Source: Gordionus sp. m RMFG-2023 (lineage: Eukaryota > Nematomorpha > Gordioida > Chordodea > Parachordodidae). Taken from it: a stretch of DNA of 64,000 nucleotides. Made by a program: the position numbers and the translations under genes. This document shows, piece after piece, positions 35,571 through 48,641 of the stretch (its first letter is position 1; every line of letters starts with the position of its first letter). Location: the NCBI RefSeq assembly GCF_954871325.1, contig NC_088776.1:26522508-26586507 (forward strand). Direction: 5' to 3'. The notes under the pieces are model-generated. The model had not been told where the DNA came from, did no database searches, and was given only the letters and a program-made list of their open reading frames with translations.

Positions 35571-37181
35571 CAGGCGCGTACGCAGCGGGAGGGGGGAGCG
35601 AGGGGGAGGGGGACAAATCCCCCCCTAGCCAAAGCCAAAAAATGCAGATGCCGGATTATATTATTCAAAAATATTATTGTTAATATTAATTAATTTGTTA
35701 ATAATTATTCCTATCTCATATATATATTTAATTACATTTATTTATCACATTCATCTACTAAGTTATTTTATCAATTAATTTTGATTTCAAGTTTTCCTTA
35801 GCGTAATTTACCTATTATTTTCAAATTTTAGTGGCGTATTATTTATCTAAATTTCTAGTCAAATAATAATTATCTCCGAAACTCCTTGTCTAACAGGGAG
35901 AAAGAAATTGCAAGCTTGCCCAACGAGATCGAGTCTCCGCCATCAAGCAGTAACAGCTTCTATGGAGGAGTTAGAAGAGCCGATTATTAATGCTATTACT
36001 GAAATATATTTCTTCAGAAGCAAGAAAATTATTGGATTCAATACTTATTCCAAATTTTTTTTCTCATTAGAATGTATTATTTAATTATACAACTATTTTA
36101 TGTAATCTTTTCAAAAACATGACATTGACTTGATTAAGAAGATGAGAATAGCGGAAAGCATTTTATTAGAACTCAAGGAAATTAGAGCTAATGTTGATGA
36201 AGAATTTCATATTTTATATGTTATTGTTGAGTCAAAAGCAGAGCTATACGTGTTTAATATTTTCCCCCCTCGACTTGCAGCAATCAAGCTCATCGTCAAA
36301 ACATTAATATAGGATCAGTAGAATAGTATTATAAAACAAATGTCCCCTCTCTTAGATACATATATAACCCAAATAAATGAATGGTTTTTAATTCATCATG
36401 CAGCACTTACAAATCCGCAGATATTACTTCCACAAAAGCCTTTCCAACCTTTTTCAGATGGTGATAGAAAAAAAAATAATTAGCTGAATAACTATGATTA
36501 AAAGATTAACTAGAGAACATTCTCTTTTTTAAGAAGAATAACAGAGCCCTGCAGAGGTACCATTTGCAGGGCACGACCCAGATTTTTTTAAAAAATTTTC
36601 AGGCCCACCCCAGGTGTTTTTTTAAAAAAAATATCGGGCCCAGCCCGGGTATGTTTAAAAAAATTAAAATACGGTCCGAATCGAGGGCCGGGCCTGCAAA
36701 TCTCTGAAAATATACCTATAAAATAAAACTTCTGAAAGTAGCTTGAATGATTTGGATCTTTTGAATATTCACAGGCATTTAACGCCAAGCAAGGATAGAC
36801 AATTGAAAAATTAGCTCATAACATACAAAATACAATTATTCCTAAGAAACTTTTTGTGTATTAATTTATATTTCCAACATTTTAATTTTTTATACTTTAT
36901 ATATTTTTAAAGGATCAAAAAATTCAAATTTCAATTTTGGGTCATTTAAGTGATTCATATCGTGTTCACTTTATATTTTATAATTCACATTTATTTTATA
37001 GTTTTTCAATGCGGGTTTATATATATAATTTTTTTGTAATTCACATCAATTTAAAATTGTGTATTAGAAAAGTTATTAGGCCTAATAAATTTATGCTTAA
37101 TATTTTTAAATAACAATAATATTTCTTAAAAAATTTTATTATCCCCCCCTCCCCCAGACCAAATTTCTGCGTACGCGCCTG
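35571..37181 (+). mobile_element. hAT-2 transposon copy D with exact TSD TTGAAGTT
   Basis: The ends CAGGCGCGTACGCAG and CTGCGTACGCGCCTG are perfect mirror images. The duplication TTGAAGTT is exact at 35563-35570 and 37182-37189. G/C runs lie just inside both ends. It is the reverse orientation of copies A-C. Pieces of the family protein are readable on the plus strand (ILLELKEIRANVDEEFHILY near 36165), but no intact transposase remains. It contains a GC-rich insert at 36542-36706 that is also present in copy C. Confidence 0.93.
36542..36706. repeat. GC-rich insert nested in hAT-2 copy D
   Basis: The insert begins CAGAGCCCTGCAGAGG and ends GGGCCTGCAAATCTCTG, giving imperfect terminal inverted repeats. 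The interior has CAGGCCC/GGGCCC words separated by A runs. The same insert (diverged) sits at the same place in copy C (about 22831-22983) and is missing in copy A, so C and D share an ancestor that already carried it. Confidence 0.65.
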
Positions 37182-37515
37182 TTGAAGTTAATTACCAGAA
37201 TCATTTATAATATTATCAAATCTGACTAAGTAAATGTTCATGTTGATTTATTCTAATATTTTATTATAAAATTGGTAAGTACAAACATGAATTTACTAAT
37301 TATGGTAAACATTTATATAATAAAATTTGATTATCACTAATAATAAATAATTATATAGACAATACAATTGAAATGCTACTATATAAGTGCTAGATAATGA
37401 TAATTAAAAATATAAAAATAAGACAATAATCTCTTTGAATATGTTGATTTATTAAATTTATAGAATTTTACGCTAAACTTTTAAATCAATAAATCAAATG
37501 TTTTTTTAAAATCAA

Positions 37516-37521
37516 TTTATT
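37516..37521 (-). promoter_or_regulatory. Candidate polyadenylation signal of collagen gene A
   Basis: AATAAA on the minus strand, about 60 nt beyond the TAA of the terminal exon at 37580, a typical position for 3' end formation. Such hexamers are frequent by chance in AT-rich DNA. Confidence 0.4.
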
Positions 37522-37579
37522 GAAAATAAAAACTGGAGAATTTATGTAGAAATCAGATCATAGCAATATTTTTAACATT

Positions 37580-38055
37580 TTAACGCGTGCAAACGACGCA
37601 TGGAATTTCATACCCGCTAGGATATTTATGACAAGGTAGATTACCGCATTCACTCTCGACTATGTAAATAGCTGCCCCGCCAAAATCGTCCTGGTTATTG
37701 GTTTCCCCTTCTGGGTCGGAATCAACGCAAACATAACTCGTGCGAGTGTGCCTAATATTGGCGGACATGAGGAACCCGTCATACTCTTTGACAAAATTGT
37801 CCGGACACTTGGAATCCCCAGGCATCATTAGCAAGGCATTTCTACGGGCGTGACACACTGCGCAAGTGACTGTTAAGCCGTCTAAAGACGAACCCGATCT
37901 CACTGGACTACCATAGCCTAGTTTGAAGACGGCACCAAATATTTTGGACTTAGAATCAAAGGCATCAGTATAAGACAAAAATTCAGGGCTTGTTGGTAAG
38001 CATTGGTAATCACCTCCACTTCCAGTATAAAAGTAATGACCTGTGCCGACGTGAC
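37580..38055 (-). CDS. Collagen A terminal exon: spongin short-chain collagen C-terminal domain
   Basis: After CAG at 38056-38058 the exon completes a Gly codon split with exon 12 and reads [20 protein letters not shown]. Later come [45 protein letters not shown] and [19 protein letters not shown], then TAA. This order (YTxxGG..CLP, CAVC..R, MIPG..CP, GYLMxG, YxCVDxxPE, CGxLPCxxYxxGxEIxCVVC) is that of spongin short-chain collagens such as the sponge C4 protein. The cysteine pattern is complete, so the domain looks functional. Confidence 0.92.
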
Positions 38056-41000
38056 CTGTTTGTTTAAATACGATTTATAAATAATAATCTCGTTCGATTA
38101 TAATATCTTGTTTTATCCTAAGTTTATAAAAGGCTTAAAAAGTAAATAATCTATTTTTAATACCTTATACTTAAGTTTATTATTTAATTTCAATTTATCG
38201 ATTAGTAACACTTAAGTTCTACTAATTATAGATATAATATTATCTAGTATAATAGTTAAAATCAAAATATTAAAAAATACATAATAATTTATTTAATTAG
38301 AAATATTTTTAAGCTATATACATAATAAAAGAATTCCATATAAAATAAAATTATTATATAAAGAGACAAGGCAGTCATGACAAGACCTACCCTGGGAAAC
38401 TGGGTTCTATGACGGAATGGTTTTATTTTTTGATAGACAGCCAATTAAAAAAATTTAATTTTTAAAAAAAATATTCTAGAAATATATTATTTTAATATAC
38501 TGTAACAATTATAGTATTCTAATAGTTATCTTAAACCTTTCACGGTTCTTTAATCTGTGCGCCATTAAAATGAATGCAGTTATTTAAGGTTTGAGGCATT
38601 AAAAGAAAAACATGTTTTAATGTAAATTATTTGCAGTGTGTGAATCATCTAAATATACAATCTGCTTAATTTATATATATTATCTTCATATGTATGCATT
38701 TTCCTATTATTTTAATTATTTTATTTTATATTAGATATGTTAATTTTAATATAATTTTATTTGATAGTAAAAAAAAAATGTATCAAATAAGGAAATTATA
38801 TAGCCTAATGTTAATTTATTATTTTCTTTTCATTCTTTTAAAATTCCCTCTCCGATTTATACCTAAAAAATGAGGAATCAAATCGAATATTTGCATTTTT
38901 ATGTATTCATATAACTACGAATAAATTACTTTTATATTCTATGAGATAACATTATTTGATTCGAAAATTAAATACAAATATTTTCAAATGTGAAAAAATG
39001 TATTATTAAAATTTAAAAAAAACGATTTTATGTGAAAATAAGATTAAAAAAATTCCTAAAGGAACATGTAGCTTCATCTACGAATAATTCTGAATTTGTA
39101 AATAATTTTGAATATGTTTATAAAATTTAAATATTTACGAATAATTTCAAACATTTAAATATAATTTCCAATATTTATGAATAATTCGAATAGCTTAAAA
39201 TTATAGGAATAAAATTATTTGATAGATAATATATTTTCATTTTTCTTATTCAAATTTTCGAAGTGAATATATTATTATTCGTATTTGTAATAATCTAATA
39301 ATTAATTTGAACATAGCAGAAATATTTTTGTAGAAGTTTAACATGTACATTAATATTATTAATTCAATATATAGCATATCTTAGTCAGCTTAGATTATAT
39401 TTAAAACTTTTTTCAAATACCTTTATCGATTAAAGGTTACTATTAGAAGTGAATAAAATGTAGCAAATCATATTTTCTAAATATAATATGTATATCTACT
39501 TATATGCGCCATCTATAAGCACCTTATATATAATAGTATTTATTCAAGTTTTTATTTCTGTTATTTTTTAAGAGAATTTATTATATTTATTATAGAGATT
39601 AGCGAGTAAAAAAGAAAATAAATTTAACTTAAATTAATAATAAATAAAATCAAAAAATAAATTTACTAAGGAGGGTAATTTTATTTTAAAGGGATTAATT
39701 ATGTTAAAGGGGTACAAAGGCATGCTTATTTTAAATTTGATTTTAAATTTTTTCATGTCCTAATTTATCTTGATAATTTTTTCCCACTCTAGTACTCAGG
39801 GACAACTATAATTACCCTCGATTTTTATATCGCAGGTGTTTTATGGATTTCACCCTTATTTATTTTCAACCTTGCCATCTAACCTATATTTTATTTCTTT
39901 TAAATTGTTTATTTGATTCCAAATTAATCATCACATTTTCATATATATTGTTATTTTCCGAGAGCTCTCTTTAATTTGACCTTATCTTTCTACTTTCAAC
40001 AAAATACGGGATATACTGTGTATGTATAAATAATTAAATTTCACTAGCAATTCGCCCATCAAAGATAATGAGCGAATTAGAAAATTATCCTTTATTTGAT
40101 GAGTGTTTATTCAGAAATTTTTGATTAATTTGATAAAATAGATTAGCGAAGTATATATTTAGTAGCTTCTTATAAACAAATATTTGTAACATGCAGTCAA
40201 GCCGTTCTGATTTGGGCTCTTGATAATCGGGTATGTCTCTCAAATTCCTATTAACTACTATTAGAAAATGCTTTGATAAACTGGGCAACATCTACTTTGA
40301 AAATTGACAGATTTTTAATTTTTTGTCCATTTGCGTACCTCTAAGTAGACTTTTGTTGTTTTTGCATTTATTCATTAATTTATATTATAAAATTTATCAT
40401 CTTTCTAAAACTATTTATATCAAATGGCAAAATTAATAAAGATATGACGAGTTATCGAAAAATTTAGATTTCCTAAATTTTAAAATCATCACACTCAAAA
40501 AGAAAAGTTTTAATATTTCTGAAAGAACTGTTCATAATATTCATAAATCCAAAGAAGACATCATCAAACGCCATGCAAATAAAACATATTTTACCAAAAA
40601 AGATAACATCTTATCTTATTTTATAAAAAATTTTTATTCTTATTTTGTACAAATTTATTTGTATAAATTTTGTTTTTTCCGACAAATGTGTTATTTTTCA
40701 ACTTTAAAATCATTTTCTAAGCACGGTTTTTTAAATTTAAAAATCTGAATCAGATTTTACCAAAATTAATTCCATCATGTTTAAAATTCCTACCTTTTGA
40801 ATTTCGGACAATTTTGCCATAAACGTTTGAACTTAATATAATTTGTATTAGTTTTTCCATACATTTTTTATATAAATTTATCAATGGTTCGGCAAAACGG
40901 TCTAAAATTCATAAGATAGGTATTTCAAACATTATGGAATACATTTCCGGTAAAAACAGATTTTTATATTTAAAAATACGTGCTCGAAAAATGATTTAAA

Positions 41001-44000
41001 GTTGAAAAAATAACACATGGCTGGAAAAAACACATTGACGCTATATATACAAAATTTTACTTATGATTTAATTAATTTAAAAAAAATATTTTAAAATGAT
41101 TGCATATAATCTCACTTTTTGCTAAACTAAGAATAACAGATGGATAAATGTTTTTTTATAAAAAGTAAAAAGTCTTGAGCAAAAATTTTGGTTCCAACGG
41201 TTAGAAATATGCAAAGTGAATTTTTCACAATCCAAGCCGACTCGAGCCCGATTTAAAAAAATTTCAATATAAATAATGAGGAGTCGAATTTTTCAGGTTT
41301 TAAATAAGTCCTCCAATCTTCAAAGGCCCTACTAGCCCCCTGAAAGCGATCTTTTACTGCTGAGGTAGCAGGGATAGCTGAGAACTTAAGAGCCAAAAAA
41401 CTTAAATTGGGAAAGTCTAATTAACCTGATAGTGATGTAAATAAAGTATGTAATACACATAAATATAATAAAAATAGTTTGGTAAACTGATTTTGTGTAA
41501 AAAAATAATATATGTAAAATAATAATTGAAAATGGCATGTTAATGTTATTCATATTGACATCATATATTAAAAATATTTATATAAATTTATCGGGTCAGG
41601 TTGGGTTTCGGGTCGGCACATCCCAACCCGGAGCCCAGCCCGAACACAAAAAATCATATGTGTCCGAACTTGACCCGAAGGTTGGGTCCGGCTACTGACA
41701 GCCTCTGGAGACCTCTACAAACGGTGCTCAAATTAGACAGGTTTAAATGTATTTTAAAATCTAAATATACTTATTTTAAGTTAATGTATCATAAATATAT
41801 CAAAAAATTGCTTTATATGCACAATAAAAAATCTTTACGATTATATTTTATACATTTGTATTAGTAATTTATAATCTAAAAAAAATCAATTTTGCTAAGT
41901 AGGTTATAGAACAATAATAAATAAGAGATATGCAAAACTCGCACTTAGTAAGAATAAATTTTTTAAATAATAAACTATTAATTAATACAAATGAATAAAA
42001 GTGTAGTTGCAAATTTATTTATTGCTCATTTAGGCAAATTTTGAGATAAAATTTTATGAAACAATAACTTAAAATTAGTATAGATTTACAAATTTGTTCC
42101 AAATATTTGTTCACATTAAAGGTACTAAATATATACTTAATTAATATATTTTAGAGAATAATTTAAACCCTAGTTATATGCAAAATTTGAGAAAGAAAAT
42201 TTTAGGCCAATTTTTGTTGAAACAAATTTGGCATCAGAAGAGGAGCACCCCTTTCCAATAACATATTAATTCCTTAGGGGTGATGGATCAGTCAGAAGTA
42301 TCTATTTAATCTTACAGTGAGGTTATGCATCTAATATAAGATTCATTTCAGTAAAAAAAAAGTTGATCTGACTTGCCTTATACCAGCAAAACAAAGGTAT
42401 AACTAGCTTTAGCATGTTGCCTTTCTAATAAAATCAAAAACATTATATTTATCTCACCCCAATAAGTGGTATAATAGCATACTAAATTTAATAAGCTTTG
42501 TTCGAAGAACAATGAAATCTGATTTCTCACTGTCACATTATAGTCATGATAAAATCTATTAAGGAAAATTTTACATCCGAAGTGATTCTATATTAAAAAT
42601 ATTTTCAGAACAAGGCCAATTTTATTGAAAAAAGGATTAAAATTACAAAAAAAAAATTGGTGATGAGGCGGATGATAATAAATCTTGTCAGATTTGGAAA
42701 TTATTTTATATTAACGTATAGAACTATATTACTATTGTATATGTGATATAGATATTAACTCAATGAATAACTATTCATCAATTATCAAACCGATTTTGAA
42801 TTCCTATTTAACATTCCTTTAATATTGCAAAGCCCTCTAAACTATAAAGATATAAACAATATGTTACTATCTGAAGAAGTTTAATTTAGCTCTCTTCTGA
42901 AGAAGTTAATTTAGCCCCTTTTATATTTTTTAACGACAATGCTCGCTCACCAAATCGAATTTACTTTTCTGAATATATATATTGTGTTGCCATACGATTT
43001 TTGCTAATGCTATGAAATATCTTTATACTTTATAGGATATTAAAACTTGATAGACTTATTGTGCTAAATAATTTAAGATAGACTGAATAATTTATCTATC
43101 CTACCAATATTTTATCATAAGAATCAATTTTATATCATTTGTTATATGAGGGGGGGGGGGAAATGATATTATTCCCGCTAGAGGAGAAAGAGTAGGCCAC
43201 CTCTAAGATACAAATATTTTTAATTTAAAAAAATGTTTAATACCATTGTATAATAATTCAGCAGTATGAGGACACCCCCTTCTACCGTATCGTATATAAG
43301 TAATAGCGCCATCTCCTTTTGGTAGAACAGTAGAGCCGCAGTCACATTTGTCGTTCTTTCCAGAATTTCCCGCCTTACCAACTTTTCCAGGCTTACCATC
43401 ATTTCCAGGAATGCCCCTTCTGCCTGGGTTGCCAGATATACCTGTGATCCCCTTTTCACCTGGTCTACCATCGTTGCCTGGATTACCATCGTCCCCCTTA
43501 AGCATTGTTTCAACAAGTAAGATTCATAATGGAAGAGGATATAAGTTTTCATAATATAATTTTGCTTGATACAGTTTAATCAAAAAATTTATTTTTTATT
43601 GTTTGCTGAAAAAATTGAGAGATAATAAATGAATTTATTTATTACAGGGGCTCCAGGAAGTCCTCTTGTTCCAGGTATTCCGTCTTTCCCTGGGTACCCA
43701 TCTTTACCATGAAAACCTCTAGGGCCTTCATGTCCCCTTGCTCCTTGTTCGCCCACTGGGCCTACTTCACCCTTCCTACCAGGACCACCAGGTCTTCCAT
43801 CATTACCCCTATCTCCGGATAGACCCTGATATTCATATATTAAATTACTTTCATAATTTGTTATTTACAATAGTGAATCATGTGAATTATAAAAGTCTAA
43901 AAAATTATCATATGTATTCGTATGTGTACTATAGCTATGTAGCTGGTTAATTTTTTAATTAAATCGTTTCAGGTAATTGATAATTTAATAATTTTAACCG

Positions 44001-47000
44001 GTTCTCCTGCCAACCCATTATCCCCATCTCTTCCAGGTAAACCATCCTTTCCAGATTTTCCATCATTACCAGGTTCACCTGGTGCTCCATCTACACCATC
44101 TTTACCCGGAGATCCGGGTATGCCACTTATTCCTGGTCCAGTAATTGATAAACCTGGTTTGCCAGATTCTCCATCCCGTCCTGGCTCTCCGTCAATCCCA
44201 TTTTTACCCTGAATACCTATTATTTATCAAATGAAATTGCATATTACAATTACGCTATTCTCAAAGAAAGACTTTTATATTTATTTTATAACTTTTTGTA
44301 AATTTTTTTAAACAATCCAAATATTTATTATTTTTGATCATTTAAATGTGAAATTTATTCAATCTGACAGGAGAATTCATGGGACTCAATTCCAGCTTAT
44401 GGTTGAATTTTGGTTTCAGGAAGATTAAATTTCTTTAAAATAGAAGTAAATTAAAATTTTGTGAGATTTATCCAGATAAAAAGCATTTTTAATTGCAAAA
44501 AATAATTCACCATTATTAAAAGGTTAGAATATTAAAGAATTTTCTACTTATTAAATTTTCCTTAGATCTAATTTGTAAGGAAAAATATAGCGGTTAGTTA
44601 CAAATTTATTCAGATTTCACAATGTATGTAATTTAAATGGCAATTAAGGACCATCTTTTCCATCCAATCCATCATCGCCTCTGAGCCCTGGTGAGCCGTC
44701 AGAGCCTGATTCTCCATCTCTACCAGGGTTTCCATCAGGACCGGGGATCCCATCTCTGCCAGGTGTTGCATCTATTCCATCTCTACTCTTACCTGGAATT
44801 CCTGGTTCACCCTTTGTTGTAATTATTTTGTCGAAATAAATTATAATTTTAAGTGACAGATTTTTTAAAATATAATTAGTATTTTTATATGTTATTACCT
44901 TATTTGCACACAGGTTAAAATAAATTGAGATTTTCCTAGTTTTAAGTAGTTTATAAGTTATTAGTTAATTTTCCCATATTTAAGTTGTTAAGATTTTTTA
45001 AAAAAGAAATATTTATTTTTTTTACTGGAATGCCATCATCGCCAGGTATGCCGTCTTTTCCTGGTTCTCCTTCTTTCCCTGGTAAGCCATCATTCCCTGG
45101 AGATCCATTGGGTCCCTGTTTTCCGTCGTGACCTTGATTGCCAGGAGGTCCCTTATTTAAAAATATTTGAAAAGTTCTAGAAAATATGAGTTAATTGAGT
45201 TCAATTCTAAACACAATGCATCAGCAGTTAGTGAATATTATTCTAATCTTATACTTTCATCAATGAAATTTATTGTTTTATAAATAAGGTATTGTATAAC
45301 ATTGATAAGTTACTTTGGGCCCTAACTTCCCGGGAATACCATCTTTCCCAGGTATTCCATCGTTTCCTGGAGTTCCATCTTTACCTGGATTTCCAGCAGC
45401 TCCAGATTGCCCGTCTTTTCCAGAACTTCCTGTGGGACCCTAGTTTATTTATAAAATGTTGGGCTACATAATATATATTAGATATACATTCTTTATTCAT
45501 TTATTAGGTTTATTAAGAAATCGCTTTGAACCAAAAATTTTCGCTCAAGTTTGAAAATACAGTCATGTCAAATACTCAAATTAGACAATTTGCATTGGAT
45601 ATAATTTTACCAATATAAAAAAACATTTGTTATAGATTTATTTTGTAAAACTTTTATGCCTGGTCCTCCAGCACTTCCCGGTTTACCATCAATCCCGTTA
45701 ATCCCAGGCTTTCCATCATTACCTTTTCGACCTGGCGTTCCAGGGGTGCCAGGAATTCCTGATTTTCCCTCCAGACCCTTTAGTATGAAATATTATTTTG
45801 ATGCAAAAAAAGGATTAAAATAATTTCTATTTTGGAGATAAATATTATATGCTACTATAAATTTTTAAATTTTATGACCATTTTTTTGTCGCGTTAATCT
45901 TTAAAAAATTTTAAAATAAATATGATGTATCATAACATTATAAAAACAATATATAAAAAATAATAATATCTACTTTCAAAACAAATAATATTCAAAAATA
46001 TAATAATATAAAAATCTTATCATAGACGGTTAAAATATTAACTATTTTTTAGTTGGGTTTCCAAAAAGAGCCATAGTTATATTTGAACATATCAATTTGC
46101 ATTGACGTAAAAAGAGAAATCCTCTTGATTCATTAGTAAATTTTTTAGCATTATTTTAAATATTTGTTTTCCTTGTTTCGGATGTTAGTAAAGGATTCGA
46201 ATTTTTATCTGATGGGAAAGATGAGACACAAATGAAGTCCAAAATAAAAGAATTTGCCTGACTCCCAAGAGATTGTAGACAATCCATGTGGTCTCAGACT
46301 ATCCTCTGATGATAGATTAGTAGGTTCGAAAATGTTTAGGATGTGAACAGCTTTTAGGATTCAACTTATTATTAGATTGATTGAAGTATGACATAGCGGC
46401 CTTGACTATATTAACAATTAAGTCCTTGCATTCCCTTAGAGATGATCAAAGTGTTGTAATCAGTACAATTGTGTGGGTTGACAATGCCACATCCTAATTG
46501 TGTAAACCTATGGCTACTCTCAATTGCTCATCTGATAAGAGATTACCAAGGTTTGAAATTGGAAAGGCCTCCAACCATTCCCCCTAGTCTGTCGTCGAAC
46601 TGAAACAATTGTATCAAATCTAATGGGGGATTGGATAGTATGTCGGCAAGAAAGTTATCTATAAGGGGTTGGAAATTTATTTATGGTTAATAACTGATGG
46701 ATAAAGGGTGTCTACCGAAATACTTTCGGGCCATGTATTAACTAATAAAAGGTTGGTTAGTGAAATGAAACTAGATATCATGAAGCTGTTCATCAATCTA
46801 GAGGCAATAAAAGAAAATAATGATATAAGATGGAGTGAAAGAAGATCTAGCCCGCCAGATCTTGCAGGTACTTGGGAAAGAGTCCAGTTAAAATCTGTTG
46901 ATTAAATATTTATTCAAAAAATTTTAAATTTGACTGCAATTTATCAGTAAAATAGTGTTTTTTTAAAAAGAGGAGCACCTAGTGATGGCTATAAGAATAT

Positions 47001-48641
47001 TAAAAGATAACCCAATCTAAGTTAAATTTGTGTTTTACTTAGAAACTAGATTATGGATGCTAAATAAAAAAGAAGAGGAAGGATATTATATAAAATGAGA
47101 TTAATAACATTGATTTTGATTCTTATTCACTTATTCAAAATAATAAATAAATATAAATTCTTAATAAAAAAACCCTAGATTGAAACCGACTCTATATCTA
47201 AATACATTGTCAGTAAGTCGGATATTTAAACTTATTTAGAAATAATTTAGAAATAATTTAGAAAAATTGGCAAAAAAATATGTACTGAAATACACCATTT
47301 ACGATCAAATAAAATTAAAAGATTGAGAAATAATATATATTTTTAAAATATAGATGAACATTACCGGAGTAGTTATGGATTGACCTGGTAAACCATCTTT
47401 TCCAGGATCTCCTGAGTTACCCGGAGATCCGGGTTGTCCAGATTTTCCATCAACTCCTGGTTTCCCATCTGACCCTTGTTCTCCAGTAGGGCCCTTTAAT
47501 TTTAAGATTAGATATAATAAAGGTATATATAAATAAATACTGAATTAATTATTTTTTTCATTGCAATCTGAACTATAAATAAACTTATCTTTAATTGTTT
47601 ACCTTTAAAATATTTCTTTGTTATTTAATTTTTCATATATTAAAATCTAAACCAGATATTACCTGCCCTCCATCTGGTCCTGGTCTTCCCGGATTTCCAT
47701 CCCCTCCTGGTTTACCAGAATTTCCCGGTTTACCATCTGTGCCTTTACGTCCTGGAATTCCATCTTTGCCCGCTGGGCCTATAGGGCCTGGTTCTCCATC
47801 TTTGCATTCTTTGCATGCCGCTAAATTTATATAAGATGAACGTATTATTGCATGCAATATTACATAAATCTCTAATATTAAAAATAAAATTAGAAATTAT
47901 AACTAGTTATATATTGTACTGGGTGTTTAATGGGTACCAAGAATTAAAAAGTGGAAATTTATTTTAGAAAAGTATTACATTTTATGTCTTCTTTATTAAT
48001 TTAAGTACAAGTAAACGTAGAATAAGATTATCTTATACCAGGAGCTCTATACGAAAAGGGGGCTTTCGGTCTATTCCAAACACTTCGTTTCTTTCTTGTA
48101 ATGACTGGTGTTTCAGATTCTGCTAGTTCCCCTACATCTTTCTACATTGACAAACAAAAAAATTATAGAAATAACTCCCTAAGTTATAAATTTTTTTTTA
48201 AAATAAACTCGTAATTCGGAAATTTTTGTATGTAAAAAATTGATGGTTTGTTGATTTTGGAAGAGTTTGTGCTTCAAATTGGTCAGCAAATTTTGGTGTT
48301 CAACTTTGATTTCATCTATTTGATAATAAAAAATTGGTAGTATAATGCAGCATGCCAAAGTAACTATCAAAAAGCATATGAAAGAAACTGCCGTCAAGTT
48401 TTTCCCGTTGTTTTTTTCCCTTATTAAATTAGATCCTGATGGATACATCTTTGGATCTTCTTTGGCGTATAGCTGAATGTTTATTAATTTCTAAAAAGTT
48501 ATTGTTTTTAAACAAGAAAATGAAAAATGAATGAAAAATATTTATATTTACTTTTATGAAAACGATATGACTTAAATAATCATCCACTCTAGGTATATTA
48601 TGTAATATTGAATGTCTATCTAGAAAATGAAATTTGTACAA
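37580..48641 (-). CDS. Collagen gene A: membrane-anchored collagen with furin site and spongin-type C-terminal domain
   Basis: Exons by eye, in coding order: 48552-48641, 48209-48490, 48039-48141, 47663-47820, 47365-47493, 45652-45777, 45314-45439, 45026-45151, 44652-44811, 43999-44216, 43646-43825, 43244-43496, 37580-38055. Every junction keeps phase and the total is 809 codons with stop. Order of parts: cytoplasmic head 1-61, membrane segment about 62-86, coiled spacer, furin site RKKR at 140-143, Cys161-x-x-Cys164, Gly-X-Y helix about 167-614 with short interruptions, then two Cys-rich lobes of the spongin short-chain collagen (collagen-IV-NC1-like) type. It is likely a trimeric type II membrane or shed matrix collagen. 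The first exon is less certain; Met45 is an alternative start. Confidence 0.9.
38056..43243 (-). other. Last intron of collagen A (5.2 kb), mostly structureless
   Basis: GT at 43242-43243 and AG at 38056-38057 bound it. Contents: AT-rich DNA; a MITE-like relative of the 4690 element at about 40780-40970; a possible helix-turn-helix piece of a Tc1-like transposase near 40470-40610 ([17 protein letters not shown], weak); and a GC-rich patch at 41595-41720 with GGGTCAGG/AACCCGG words resembling a transposon end. A run of ten G lies near 43150. Confidence 0.6.
43244..43496 (-). CDS. Collagen A exon 12: end of triple helix and first lobe
   Basis: Gly-X-Y repeats ([16 protein letters not shown] onward) stop at [13 protein letters not shown], where two cysteines may lock the trimer. 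They are followed by the start of the C-terminal domain, [20 protein letters not shown], matching the family start YTRWGRTxCPxTxxxLYxG. The exon ends with one base of a Gly codon at donor GTATTA. Confidence 0.92.
43646..47820 (-). CDS. Collagen A exons 4-11: CxxC and main Gly-X-Y region
   Basis: Exon 4 (47663-47820) opens [14 protein letters not shown]. Exons 5-8 are 129, 126, 126 and 126 nt and encode 43, 42, 42 and 42 residues, each starting with Gly after an AAG or TAG acceptor, the modular style of fibril-type collagen exons. Exon 9 has a break in register ([12 protein letters not shown]) and exon 10 another (GLSITGPG). Helix sequences are rich in Asp, Lys and Asn (GNDG, GKDG) and Pro. 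Confidence 0.9.
46180..46905 (+). pseudogene. Retroelement integrase-like fossil in collagen A intron 5
   Basis: A stretch of lower AT content on the plus strand, opposite to collagen A. Its right end reads [20 protein letters not shown], resembling the conserved end of LTR-retroelement (BEL/Pao-like or Ty3-like) integrase domains where an NPP and GGxWE motif precede the basic tail. No terminal repeats found. It is old and broken in many places. Confidence 0.5.
48039..48641 (-). CDS. Collagen A exons 1-3: cytoplasmic head, membrane anchor, furin site
   Basis: Exon 1 (48552-48641) encodes [20 protein letters not shown] and a short tail. Exon 2 (48209-48490) holds the single hydrophobic segment [20 protein letters not shown], then [17 protein letters not shown] and a heptad-like spacer ending ISELR. 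Exon 3 (48039-48141) contains [12 protein letters not shown], a furin-type site. Nematode cuticle collagens show the same order of TM, spacer and furin site. The exon 2 donor (GTTTAT) is weak but matches the exon end in gene B. Confidence 0.85.
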
